A DNA stretch of 64,000 bases from Myxococcota bacterium (GTDB lineage Bacteria > Myxococcota_A > UBA9160 > UBA4427), in contig JAWKRT010000002.1 of assembly GCA_041389495.1 (NCBI GenBank), forward strand, positions 310,001 through 374,000, written 5' to 3'. Numbering within the stretch: position 1 is the stretch's first letter; every line of letters begins with the position of its first letter. Below the pieces are notes generated by a model. The model was not told where the DNA came from. It saw nothing but the letters and a program-made list of their open reading frames with translations, and searched no databases. The translations under genes were made by a program, and so were the position numbers. Positions 32,004-40,497 of the stretch are shown piece by piece.

Positions 32004-33428
32004 CTAGCGTCGCGCGCGACCGAGCAGGAAGAAGAGGGCCGGCACGAGGAGCGCGGCGGCGAGCGCGCCGAGCCCGGGCGCGACGAAGCGCTTCCACGCG
32101 GGCCGGCCCGGAACGGGCGGCGGGCGCACGCCGGGCACCGGCTCGCGCGCGCGCGCGAGCCACGCGTCGCCGAAGCCCTCGGGCAGCCGCTGCACCTCGA
32201 AGAGCGTCGCGATGTACTCGCCGTCCTCGCCGGCGCGGTGCGGCGTGTAGTACTCCCAGACGATCGCGCCGTCGGGTGCGAGCTCGAAGGCGCGGCCGGC
32301 GTCGGTCTCGGTGACGAGCGTGTCGCCGTTGGCGAGGCGCGCGACCGCGCCGCAGGTCGCCGAGAAGAAGGGCGCGGCGTCGCCTCCCTCGTACACGACC
32401 TCCGCGTCGGCGGTGGCCGGATCGACTGCGAGGATGCGCGAGCGGCCGCCCGTCTCGTGGCGCACGCCGGTGCTCCCGTTGTCGAAGAGCAGGAGTCGGC
32501 CGTCGGGCAGCGCGCTCGGATCGTGCTGGCCCGTCCAGTCGCCCTTCGCGAGCCAGACGACGCGCTCCTGGCTCGGGTCGAGGACGGCGAGCGCCGACGC
32601 GTTGCGCAGCGAGAGCAGCCAGCGTCCGGCCGCGAAGGCCGGGTTCGCGCGCTCGAGCGCGCCGTCGAGCGGGACGAGCGCGTTCGTGTGCAGGATGTCG
32701 CCGCGCTCGCGGTAGGCGAGCACGTCCGCCCACGACGAACGCGCGAACGACTCGAAGATGGAAGTCTGCGCGACCAGCTCGCCGCGCGCATCGAGACGCT
32801 CGACCGACTCGTCGAGCACGGGGCGGTCGGGGTCGACGTCGAGCACGATGCGCGCCTCGCGCGTCAGCACGAGGACGCTGCCGTCGGGCGCGACGCGCAG
32901 GTCGTGGTGGGCGCCGTTGCGGCGCCGCCAGCGCACGTTCGAGTCGCGGTCGAGCGCGACGACGCCGATGCCCTCGTAGATCGCGAAGAGGTCGCCGTTC
33001 GCGAGCACGCGCGCGCGGCGCCAGTGCGTCGAGTGCTCGGGCGTGCGCGCCGCGTCCTCGGGGAAGACGTCCTCGATCGGTCGGCTCCAGCGGTGGAGGA
33101 CGCGCCCGTCCATGTCGACGAGCTCGGCCGCGGCGGCGTGACCGTCGACGACGAGGTTGCGGCCGGGTTGGGCGCGCACCGCATCGTGGAGGACGACGCC
33201 CGTCGTCGCGCGCGCGGGCGCGACGCCCTGCGCATAGCCGAGCGCCTCGAGGTGCGCGGCGAGCTCGGCCTGCTCGGCGCTCCACCCCGGGTGCGCGCGC
33301 GCCCGCGTGTAGCGTCCGACGAGCGGGAGATCGGAGGCGGGGGCCGGCCGCGCGAGCCATGCCGCCGCGAGCGCCGCGGCCGCCAGGAGCGTTCTCGCGC
33401 GGCCCGCTCGTCGATCGCTTGCGGCCAT
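32004..33428 (-). CDS. Arylsulfotransferase-family (ASST) exported protein
   Basis: A 474-residue ASST-like beta-propeller. It has a signal peptide (TLLAAAALAAAWLARPAPA), repeated blade-like segments (NGDLFAIYEGIGVVALD, GSVLVLTREARIVLDVD, QHDPSALPDGRLLLFDNG, NGDTLVTETDAGRAFEL), an early HDLRVAPDG that may supply a catalytic His, and a C-terminal membrane helix (APGLGALAAALLVPALFFLLG) with RARR. Bacterial arylsulfate sulfotransferases move sulfate between phenols in the periplasm; this group (ASST_2-like) is less studied. ATG at 33428 has GAGGAGG upstream; the frame beyond is unused. Confidence 0.85.
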   Translation of the reverse strand: MAASDRRAGRARTLLAAAALAAAWLARPAPASDLPLVGRYTRARAHPGWSAEQAELAAHLEALGYAQGVAPARATTGVVLHDAVRAQPGRNLVVDGHAAAAELVDMDGRVLHRWSRPIEDVFPEDAARTPEHSTHWRRARVLANGDLFAIYEGIGVVALDRDSNVRWRRRNGAHHDLRVAPDGSVLVLTREARIVLDVDPDRPVLDESVERLDARGELVAQTSIFESFARSSWADVLAYRERGDILHTNALVPLDGALERANPAFAAGRWLLSLRNASALAVLDPSQERVVWLAKGDWTGQHDPSALPDGRLLLFDNGSTGVRHETGGRSRILAVDPATADAEVVYEGGDAAPFFSATCGAVARLANGDTLVTETDAGRAFELAPDGAIVWEYYTPHRAGEDGEYIATLFEVQRLPEGFGDAWLARAREPVPGVRPPPVPGRPAWKRFVAPGLGALAAALLVPALFFLLGRARR

Positions 33429-33462
33429 CGGCCCTCCTCGCGCGCAGCGTCGCGGGCGAACC

Positions 33463-33492
33463 TTGCTCCTGCAAGCGCGCGCGGTCCAGAAT
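33463..33492 (+). promoter_or_regulatory. Candidate promoter for the LLM-DDN-MopB operon
   Basis: TTGCTC (33463-33468), an 18-nt spacer and CAGAAT (33487-33492) followed by GCGCC. The start codon at 33544 is about 50 nt downstream with its own GAGGAG. Confidence 0.45.
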
Positions 33493-33543
33493 GCGCCGTC
33501 GCCCGCCGACGGATCCCGGAGCGGGTCCGCGAGGAGCCCGCGC

Positions 33544-34605
33544 ATGGATTTCGGTGTCCTCTCCATCTTCCAGAACTATCGCGACGAGCAGGACGACGGC
33601 GAGACGATGCGCGGCGAGCTCGCGCTCGCGAAGCTCGCCGACGCGCTCGGCTACCACAGCTACTGGGCCACCGAGCACCACTTCTTCGGGTACTCGATGT
33701 GCCCGGACAACCTGCAGTGGCTCGCGCAGGTGGCCGCCGCGACGCCGCGCATCCGGCTCGGGACGGGCGCCGTCATCGTGCCGTGGAACGACCCGTACCG
33801 GGTGGCGGCGAAGATGGCGCTCTTCGACCAGCAGTCGGGCGGGCGCGCGCTGCTCGGGCTCGGGCGCGGCCTCTCGAAGCGCGAGTACGAGCGCTTCGGC
33901 ATTCCCATGGACGAGGCGCGCTGGCGCTTCGACGAGGGCAGCGCGCTCATCCTCGAGGCGCTGAACAAGGGCTTCTTCGAGGCCGACACCGAGCACTTCC
34001 GCCACCCGCGCGCGGAGCTGCGGCCGCGCCCCGTGCGCGGCTTCGACGACCGCGTCTTCTCGATCGGCGTGTCGCCCGACTCGGCCGTGCAGGCCGCCGT
34101 GCTCGGCGCGAAGCTCATGTGCCTCGCGCAGCAGCCGTGGCAGGTGTTCCGCCAGCAGGCGCTCGAGCCGTACCAGGAGCGGTGGCGCGCGCTGCGCGAC
34201 ACGCCGCCGCCCGCGCCCTTCTGCGGCCAGCTCGTCTTCTGCGACGAGGACGGCGACCGCGCGCGCGAGCTCGGCGCGAAGTACGTGAAGGAGTACTTCT
34301 TCACGGTGGTCGAGCACTACGAGATCGGCGGCGCGCACTTCGCGGGAACGAAGGGCTACGAGCACTACGCGACGGCGGCCCAGGCGATCTCGGCGATGGG
34401 GCTCGACGCGATGGCGGAGATGTACGCCGGCGTCAACACGTTCGGCACGCCGGAGGAGGTCGTCGAGCAGCTGCGCGAGCAGAAGCGCATCCTCGGCGTC
34501 GACCACGACGTCCTCGTGATCCCGAAGTACGGGAGCATGACGCAGGCCGAGGCGGAGGCCTCGCTGCGGACGTTCGCCGAGAAGGTGGTGCCCGCGTTCC
34601 GCTAG
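33544..34605 (+). CDS. LLM-class flavin-dependent monooxygenase
   Basis: A 353-residue luciferase-like monooxygenase. It begins MDFGVLSIFQNYRD, followed by YWATEHHFFGYSMCPDN, TPRIRLGTGAVIVPWNDP, GRALLGLGRGLSKREYERF and a C-terminal FGTPEEVVEQL plus VVPAFR. The paired EHHF motif and GRGLS loop place it closer to FMN-dependent bacterial-luciferase-type members than the other LLMs here. It starts an operon with a deazaflavin-dependent nitroreductase-family gene (32-nt gap) and a molybdopterin oxidoreductase (23-nt gap). GAGGAG precedes the ATG. Confidence 0.9.
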   Translation: MDFGVLSIFQNYRDEQDDGETMRGELALAKLADALGYHSYWATEHHFFGYSMCPDNLQWLAQVAAATPRIRLGTGAVIVPWNDPYRVAAKMALFDQQSGGRALLGLGRGLSKREYERFGIPMDEARWRFDEGSALILEALNKGFFEADTEHFRHPRAELRPRPVRGFDDRVFSIGVSPDSAVQAAVLGAKLMCLAQQPWQVFRQQALEPYQERWRALRDTPPPAPFCGQLVFCDEDGDRARELGAKYVKEYFFTVVEHYEIGGAHFAGTKGYEHYATAAQAISAMGLDAMAEMYAGVNTFGTPEEVVEQLREQKRILGVDHDVLVIPKYGSMTQAEAEASLRTFAEKVVPAFR

Positions 34606-34637
34606 CCGCGGCATCCGCCGCCGGGAGGTCCGCTCCG

Positions 34638-35111
34638 ATGGCCGTGAACCCGATGACCGAGCAGGAGTACGCGCGCACGAAGAAGTTCGTGAAGCACTTC
34701 GCGAAGCTCAACGTGCTCGTCTACCGCCTCACGGGAGGGCGGCTCATGGGCACGTTCCAGGGCCGCGAGGTGTGCCTGGTCAAGATGAAGGGCGCGAAGA
34801 GCGGCGTCGAGAAGTGGATCCCGCTCATGTACGTGCCCATCGAGGAGGGGAACCCGAAGGCCGGCGCGATCATCGTCGCGTCGCTCGGCGGCGCCCCGAA
34901 ACACCCCGTCTGGTACCACAACCTCGTGAAGCACCCCGACGTCGAGGTCCAGTACAAGAGCGACGTCGTGAAGCTGCGCGCGCGGCGTGTCTCGGCCGAG
35001 GAGAAGGCGCGCCTGTGGCCGACGTGCGTGAAGCACTACCCGCCGTTCGAGGAGTACCAGGCGCGCACGGACCGCGACATCCCCGTCTTCGCGTGCGAGC
35101 CGCGCGCCTAG
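34638..35111 (+). CDS. Deazaflavin (F420)-dependent nitroreductase-family protein
   Basis: A 157-residue DDN-family split-barrel protein. Family features are NVLVYRLTGGRLMGTFQGREVCLVKMKGAKSG, then WIPLMYVP, the ASLGGAPKHPVWYHNLVKHPDVEVQ core, and LWPTCVKHYPPFEEYQ. Related Mycobacterium enzymes reduce enones or nitro groups with F420H2. No F420-biosynthesis gene is in the window, so cofactor use is inferred. GGGAGGT precedes ATG. Position between an LLM oxidoreductase and a molybdoenzyme suggests a shared redox substrate. Confidence 0.9.
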   Translation: MAVNPMTEQEYARTKKFVKHFAKLNVLVYRLTGGRLMGTFQGREVCLVKMKGAKSGVEKWIPLMYVPIEEGNPKAGAIIVASLGGAPKHPVWYHNLVKHPDVEVQYKSDVVKLRARRVSAEEKARLWPTCVKHYPPFEEYQARTDRDIPVFACEPRA

Positions 35112-35134
35112 CGACGCGCGGCGAGGAGGCGACC

Positions 35135-37333
35135 ATGGCGACCCGGACGGAGCCCTCGTACTGCCGCATGTGCTTCAACGCGTGCGCGATGCTCGTCGAC
35201 TTCGAGGGCGACGAGCCCGTCGCCGTGCGCGGCGACAAGGAGAACCCGGTCTACCAGGGCTTCTTCTGCGTGAAGGGGCAGCAGCTCCTCCACGCGCGCA
35301 GCCACCCCGGGCGGCTGCTGCGCTCGCAGAAGCGACGAGCGGACGGGAGCTTCGAGGCCATCTCGTCGCGGCAGGCGTTCGACGAGATCGCGGAGCGCCT
35401 CGGCGAGCTGCGCGCGAAGTACGGGCCGCGCTCGATCGCGACGTACAGCGGCACGTTCAGCACGGCGAACCCGGCCTCCGGCACGCTGCTCACCGCGTGG
35501 ATGAAGGCGATCGGCTCGCGCATGGCCTTCAACTCGAACACGATCGACCAGCCCGGCAAGGCGCTCGGCCAGGCGCTGCACGGCATGTGGATGGCGCCGC
35601 CGCAGGATTTCGCGACGGCCGACGTCGCGCTCCTGATCGGCATCAACCCGCTCGTCGCGATGTCGGGCGGCGTGCCGCAGGGCAACCCGGGGCGCTTCCT
35701 GTCCGATGCCCTCGCGCGCGGCATGCAGCTCGTCGCGATCGACCCGCGCCGCAGCGAGACGGCGCGGCGCGCGACGCTCCACCTGCAGCCCGTTCCCGGC
35801 GAGGACGCCGCGATCCTCGCGTCGATGCTGCACGTGATCCTGCGCGAGGGGCTCCACGACGCCGACTTCTGCGCCGAGCACGTGAACGGACTCGACGCGC
35901 TCCGCGCCGCCGTCGCCGCCTATGCGCCCGAGCGCGTCGCCGCGCGCACGGGGCTCGCGGCCGACGAGATCGTGCGCGCGGCGCGCGTGTTCGGCGGCGC
36001 GAAGCGCGGTGTCGCGACGGCCGGCACGGGGCCCAACATGTCGGGCCACGGCACGCTGCTCGAGTACCTCGTGCTCTGCCTCAACACCGTCTGCGGCCGC
36101 TGGCTGCGCGAGGGCGAGCGCGTCGCGAACCCCGGCTGCGTCGTGCCGACCTTCTCCGCGAAGGCGCAGGCGACGGGCCCCTGGCCCGGATGGGGCTTCG
36201 GCGAGAAGCTCCGCGTGCGCGGCTTCACGAACACCGCCGCCGGCATGCCGACGACGACGCTCGCCGACGAGATCCTGCTCGAAGGCGACGGCCAGGTACG
36301 CGCGCTGATCAACCTCGGCGGCAATCCGGTCGCCGCGTGGCCCGACCAGCGCAAGACGATCGCGGCGATGGAGAAGCTCGACCTGCTCGTGCAGATCGAC
36401 ATCAAGATGTCGGCGACCGCGAAGCTCGCGCACTACGTCGTCGCCCCGAAGCACTCGATCGAGATGCCCGGCGTCACGATCAACCAGGACTACCTCTCCC
36501 TCTACGGCGTCGGGTTCGGCTATCCCGCGCCGTACGGGCAGTACACGCCCGCGCTCGTCGACCCGCCCGAGGGTGCGGACGTCGTCGAGGAATGGGAGTT
36601 CTTCTACGAGACGGCGAAGCGGATGGGGCTCGCGCTCGAGCTGCAGCAGATGGCGCTGATCGGGCCCGCGAAGGGCGCGCCGATCCCGCTCGACATGGAG
36701 CGCAAGCCCACGAGCGAGGACATCTACGCGATCCTGATGCGCGACGCGCGCGTCCCGTTCGACGAGCTTCGCAAGCACCGGCACGGCGCCGTCTTCCCCG
36801 ACCCGCCCGTGTTCGTGGCGCCGAAGGACGCGGGCTGGGAGGGGCGGCTCGAGGTCGGCGCGGCACCGATGATGGAGGCGCTCGCCGAGCTCGCGGATGC
36901 GCCCGTCGCGTCGGGCGACCCGGCCGACCTGCCGCTGCGCCTCATCTCGCGTCGCATGATGACGGCCTACAACTCGTCGAGCCGCGACCTGCCCGCGCTG
37001 CGCGCGAAGTACGCCTACAACCCCGCGTTCATGCACCCCGACGAGATGGCGCGTCTCGGCCTCGAGCCGGGCGAGGTGGTCGCCATCCACTCGGAGCACG
37101 CGAGCATCCTCGGCGTCGTCGAGCCGGATGCGAGCGTGCGCGAGGGGCTCGTCTCGATGAGCCACTCGTTCGGCGACCTGCCCGAACGCGACGGCGACGT
37201 GCGCGCGATCGGCAGCAACACCGGCCGCCTCACGTCGGTCGAGCGCGACTACGACCGCTTCTCGGGCCTGCCGCGCATGAGCAACATCCCGATCCGGATC
37301 GAGCGCGTCGAGGGCGGGCGCCGCGCGAGCTAG
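35135..37333 (+). CDS. Molybdopterin-dependent oxidoreductase (DMSO reductase family)
   Basis: A 732-residue molybdopterin guanine dinucleotide enzyme. An N-terminal [4Fe-4S] site is formed by Cys10, Cys13, Cys17 and Cys45 (CxxCxxxC then FFCVKG). A FSTANPASGTLL block, SNTIDQPGK, LLIGINPLVAMSGG, IDPRRSETA and a C-terminal dinucleotide-binding domain (HPDEMARLGLEPGEVV) follow. No Tat signal is present, so it is cytoplasmic, and no separate electron-transfer or chaperone subunit is adjacent. The reaction is a two-electron redox or hydration of an unknown substrate. GAGGAGG precedes ATG. Its TAG overlaps the convergent DUF4136 stop on CTAG. Confidence 0.92.
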   Translation: MATRTEPSYCRMCFNACAMLVDFEGDEPVAVRGDKENPVYQGFFCVKGQQLLHARSHPGRLLRSQKRRADGSFEAISSRQAFDEIAERLGELRAKYGPRSIATYSGTFSTANPASGTLLTAWMKAIGSRMAFNSNTIDQPGKALGQALHGMWMAPPQDFATADVALLIGINPLVAMSGGVPQGNPGRFLSDALARGMQLVAIDPRRSETARRATLHLQPVPGEDAAILASMLHVILREGLHDADFCAEHVNGLDALRAAVAAYAPERVAARTGLAADEIVRAARVFGGAKRGVATAGTGPNMSGHGTLLEYLVLCLNTVCGRWLREGERVANPGCVVPTFSAKAQATGPWPGWGFGEKLRVRGFTNTAAGMPTTTLADEILLEGDGQVRALINLGGNPVAAWPDQRKTIAAMEKLDLLVQIDIKMSATAKLAHYVVAPKHSIEMPGVTINQDYLSLYGVGFGYPAPYGQYTPALVDPPEGADVVEEWEFFYETAKRMGLALELQQMALIGPAKGAPIPLDMERKPTSEDIYAILMRDARVPFDELRKHRHGAVFPDPPVFVAPKDAGWEGRLEVGAAPMMEALAELADAPVASGDPADLPLRLISRRMMTAYNSSSRDLPALRAKYAYNPAFMHPDEMARLGLEPGEVVAIHSEHASILGVVEPDASVREGLVSMSHSFGDLPERDGDVRAIGSNTGRLTSVERDYDRFSGLPRMSNIPIRIERVEGGRRAS

Positions 37334-37893
37334 CGCGGCGGGAACTTCGCGAGGATCGCGTCGACCGCCTCGCGCGCGCGCGCGTCGCGCTGCTCGGGCG
37401 TGCGGGCGCCGAGCAGGTAGGTCGGCGTCGACCCGCGCCACACGAGGCGCTCGTCGCGCGCGCCGACGACGTCGATCACGAGCGACCCCACCTGGTATTC
37501 GCGCACGCTCGCGTATCCCTGCGTCGGCCCCGGCACGTTGCGGTAGCCGTACGGGTCGCCGAAGACGTGCGTCTGCACCTCGAGCTGCGTGTCGACGGCG
37601 AAGTGGTACGTGACGAGGAAGTCGGCGGCGTCGGACGCCGCGACGCGCGTGTAGCCGCGGGCGGCGAGGGCGTCGTCGATGGCGCGGCGCAGGCGCGCAT
37701 CGAGCAGGTCGCTGTCGACGCGCGGGTCCTGGCCGGCGAGCGGCTGGTCCGCGGTCCACGCATAGCGTCCGAGGTGCGCGAAGTCGGCGTCGCGATCCCA
37801 GTCGGTGTCGACGGGGTAGGTGCGGCACGCGGCGACGAGCGCGGTCGCGAGGCCGAGTGCAGCGATCGCGGCGAACGAGCGGACGGGCTTCAT
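37330..37893 (-). CDS. DUF4136 lipoprotein
   Basis: A 187-residue DUF4136 protein. A lipoprotein signal (IAALGLATALVAAC, Cys near residue 22) precedes the family core: Y.VDTDWDRDADFAHLGRYAW, RLRRAIDDALAARGYTRV, ADFLVTYHFAVDTQLEVQT and VGSLVIDVVGARDERLVWRGSTP. Its periplasmic or outer-membrane role is unknown. GGAGG precedes the ATG at 37893. It is convergent with the molybdoenzyme gene; the two TAG stops share the palindrome CTAG. Confidence 0.88.
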   Translation of the reverse strand: MKPVRSFAAIAALGLATALVAACRTYPVDTDWDRDADFAHLGRYAWTADQPLAGQDPRVDSDLLDARLRRAIDDALAARGYTRVAASDAADFLVTYHFAVDTQLEVQTHVFGDPYGYRNVPGPTQGYASVREYQVGSLVIDVVGARDERLVWRGSTPTYLLGARTPEQRDARAREAVDAILAKFPPR

Positions 37894-38029
37894 GGGGGGC
37901 CTCCACGCGCATGGCGCGCAGCGGCCGACGATAGCGCCCGCGGTGCGCGCCGCGGGAGGGCGGGAGCGCGCCGGGTGTCGCGCGCGCAGGACGGAGGCGT
38001 CCGCTCGGCGGAGCGCGCGCAGATCGACC

Positions 38030-39574
38030 CTAGTCGATGCGCGCGCGCAGGAGATCGACGAGCGCGCCCGCGCTCTCGACCGCGTCCGCCGTCGCGAAGA
38101 CCGCGAAGTCGGGGCGCTGGAGCGCGACCGCGCAGCCGTTCGCGTCGAACCAGCTCGCGTAGGCGCCGTCGACGTCGCGCACCGCCGCGCGCGCACCCAC
38201 GTGCGTCGTCGTGCCGCCGAGCGCGGCGAAGAACGCGCGCTGCTCCGCGGTCAGCGCCGCGCCCGGATCGCCGTGCGGGGACACGATCGCGAACCCGCCT
38301 CCGACCGCGTCGTCGAAGAGCGCCGCGCGGCCGTCGCGTTCGACGCGCGCCTGGAGGAACAGCGACCCGCCGGCGCAGCTGCGATCGTCCCAGCAGCCCG
38401 GGCCGATCTTGGGAGCCGGCACCGGCGTCGAGAGCCCGGCCGCCTTCGCCGCGGGCACCATGCGCGCGTCGCGCTCCGACGCCTCGCCCGGGTCGGCGAT
38501 GCAGATCACGCGGCCGAGCGCGATCGAGAACTCGATCAGCTGTCGCACGTGCGGCGCGCGCTCGCTCTCGTACGTGTCGAGCAGCGACTCGCTCGCGACG
38601 CCACCGAGAACGAGGTCGAGCTTCCACGCGAGGTTCGCGGCGTCGCGCATGCCCGAGCACATGCCCTGGCCGGCGAAGGGCGGCATGAGGTGCGCGGCGT
38701 CGCCGGCGAGCAGGACGCGCCCGCGGCGCCACGTGTCGGCATGACAGCCGCGGAACGTGTAGACGGCGTGGCGCTCGAGCGTCGCGTCTTTCGGGCGGAG
38801 GCCCCACGGCGCGAGCAGCTCCCAGGCGCGGTCGCGGTCGTTCAGCTCGTCCAGCGTCTCGTGCGGCAGGCGCATGAACTCGAAGCGCCGACGGCCCGGG
38901 CCGCCGGACACGAGCGTCGTCGGTCGCGCGGGGTCGCACAGCTGCCAGTTGGCGGGAGACCAGACGCGCTGCTCGTGCGGGATGACGTCGACGACGAGCC
39001 AGTCGTGGGCGAAGCCCAGGTCGTTCCAGCCGATGCCGAGCGCCGCGCGCACGAAGCTGTTCGCGCCGTCGCAGCCGACCGCGAAGCGCGCGCGCACCTC
39101 GATGCGATCGCCGCGGTCGCTCCGCGCGGCCAGGTGGACGGCGTCGTCGGCTTCGTGGAGGGCGTGCACGTCGAAGCCGCGCTCGACGTCGATCCCGGCG
39201 AACGAGCGCGCGCGCGCCTCGAGCGCGGCTTCGAGGTGTGGCTGGTGGCACATGTTCGAGTCGGGCCAGCCCGACCTGCCCGCTTCGCGCTCGCGTCCGA
39301 AGCGCAGCAGGATGTCGCCCGCCGCATTGCGCCACTCGTAGATCGGGGCGGCTTCGGTGAACCCTTCGAGATCGCGCGCGATGCCCGCGCCCTGGAGGAT
39401 GCGCGCGACCTCGTCGTCGAAGTGGACGGCGCGCGGCAGCGGGTAGGGCGCGGCGAAGCGCTCGACCACGACGACGCTGCGACCGCGCTGCGCGAGCAGC
39501 GTCGCGAGCAGGAGCCCGGTCGGGCCCCCGCCGACGATCGCGACGTCGCAGTGCAGCGAGCGCGCTGCGCTCAC
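38030..39574 (-). CDS. FAD-dependent aromatic hydroxylase (MhpA-like)
   Basis: A 514-residue class A flavoprotein monooxygenase close to 3-(3-hydroxyphenyl)propionate hydroxylase. It has the FAD motif GGGPTG near residue 15, FDDEVARILQGAG, the CDGANSFVR dinucleotide motif and GDAAHLMPPFAGQGMCSGMRDAANLAWKL-type GD motif. It uses NADH and O2 to hydroxylate a phenolic ring, preparing an extradiol substrate. The GTG start at 39574 overlaps the VOC stop by four bases (GTGA). It is last in the TetR-led operon together with the extradiol-like and FAH-family genes. Confidence 0.92.
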   Translation of the reverse strand: MSAARSLHCDVAIVGGGPTGLLLATLLAQRGRSVVVVERFAAPYPLPRAVHFDDEVARILQGAGIARDLEGFTEAAPIYEWRNAAGDILLRFGREREAGRSGWPDSNMCHQPHLEAALEARARSFAGIDVERGFDVHALHEADDAVHLAARSDRGDRIEVRARFAVGCDGANSFVRAALGIGWNDLGFAHDWLVVDVIPHEQRVWSPANWQLCDPARPTTLVSGGPGRRRFEFMRLPHETLDELNDRDRAWELLAPWGLRPKDATLERHAVYTFRGCHADTWRRGRVLLAGDAAHLMPPFAGQGMCSGMRDAANLAWKLDLVLGGVASESLLDTYESERAPHVRQLIEFSIALGRVICIADPGEASERDARMVPAAKAAGLSTPVPAPKIGPGCWDDRSCAGGSLFLQARVERDGRAALFDDAVGGGFAIVSPHGDPGAALTAEQRAFFAALGGTTTHVGARAAVRDVDGAYASWFDANGCAVALQRPDFAVFATADAVESAGALVDLLRARID

Positions 39575-40497
39575 GGCGTCGCTCCGGCGAGCGCGACGAC
39601 GTCGGCGGGCGCGAGGAAGTCGCGCGGCACCGGCGGGCCCCACGACGCGAGGCCACCGACGGGCAGGGTCGTCGCGACCCGCCAGGCCTCTTCGTCGACG
39701 ATCACGTCGAGGTCGCTCGTGTACTCGGCGAAGTTGCCCGCCGGGTCGCGCAGGTACCAGAAGTAGTTGCTCCCGATCGCGTGGCGCCCGAGCCCCCACG
39801 CGTGGCGCGCCGCGTCCGAGGCGAGCATCGCGCTGGCGGCCGCGCCGACGGCGTCGACGTCGTCCATCTCCCACGCCGTGTGGTGGAGGAACGCGAACGG
39901 GCCGGGCTGCACGAGCAGGTTGTGGTGATCGTCCGAGCAGCGCATGAACGACGCGCCGATGCTCGCGATCTCGTCGCTCACGCGGAACCCGAGGCCGTCG
40001 ACGAAGAAGCGCCGCGTCGCGGCGGGGTCGGTCGAGGTCGTGACGACGTGCGAGAGCTTGCGCGGGCGCGGCGGCCGCGCCGGCGCGATCGCGGCGGGCG
40101 AGCGCGCGTCGCGGCGGGTCGCGCGACCCGGGCCATTGGTCGCGAGCTGCGGCGCGCTCGGCTGCGCGCGGCGCGGCTCGATCGCGAGCGCGACGCGCAG
40201 GCCCGACACGGGCTCGCTCGCGACGAGCGAGGCCGCGCTCCGCTCGCTCGCGACGCCGAGCCGCGCGAGCGAAGCGGCGGCGCGCGCGAGATCGTCCTCG
40301 TCGTCGACGCCGACGGTGAGCGCGGTGAGCGCGCGGCGCGGCGCGGCGACGAGCGCGAGCTGCTCGCCGCCGTCCTCCGTCGCGAAGCGCGCGGGCGCCA
40401 CCTCCTCGAGCCCGAAGTCGCGATAGAAGCCTCGCGTCGCGCCGAGGGCGGCGTCGGGGATGCCGACCTCGATGCGCGAGAGGCGATGCAGCGGCAT
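39571..40497 (-). CDS. Two-domain VOC protein (extradiol dioxygenase-like)
   Basis: A 308-residue vicinal-oxygen-chelate protein: an N-terminal VOC module (about 1-110), a Pro/Ala/Arg-rich linker (110-147) and a C-terminal catalytic-type module (148-265). The second module shows a possible 2-His-1-carboxylate iron triad: His150 (KLSHVV), His205 or 206 (FLHHTAW) and Glu258 (NFAEYT). This is the layout of type I extradiol dioxygenases cleaving catechol rings, though the linker is longer than usual. It is coupled to FAH upstream by TGATG and to the hydroxylase downstream by GTGA. Confidence 0.85.
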   Translation of the reverse strand: MPLHRLSRIEVGIPDAALGATRGFYRDFGLEEVAPARFATEDGGEQLALVAAPRRALTALTVGVDDEDDLARAAASLARLGVASERSAASLVASEPVSGLRVALAIEPRRAQPSAPQLATNGPGRATRRDARSPAAIAPARPPRPRKLSHVVTTSTDPAATRRFFVDGLGFRVSDEIASIGASFMRCSDDHHNLLVQPGPFAFLHHTAWEMDDVDAVGAAASAMLASDAARHAWGLGRHAIGSNYFWYLRDPAGNFAEYTSDLDVIVDEEAWRVATTLPVGGLASWGPPVPRDFLAPADVVALAGATP

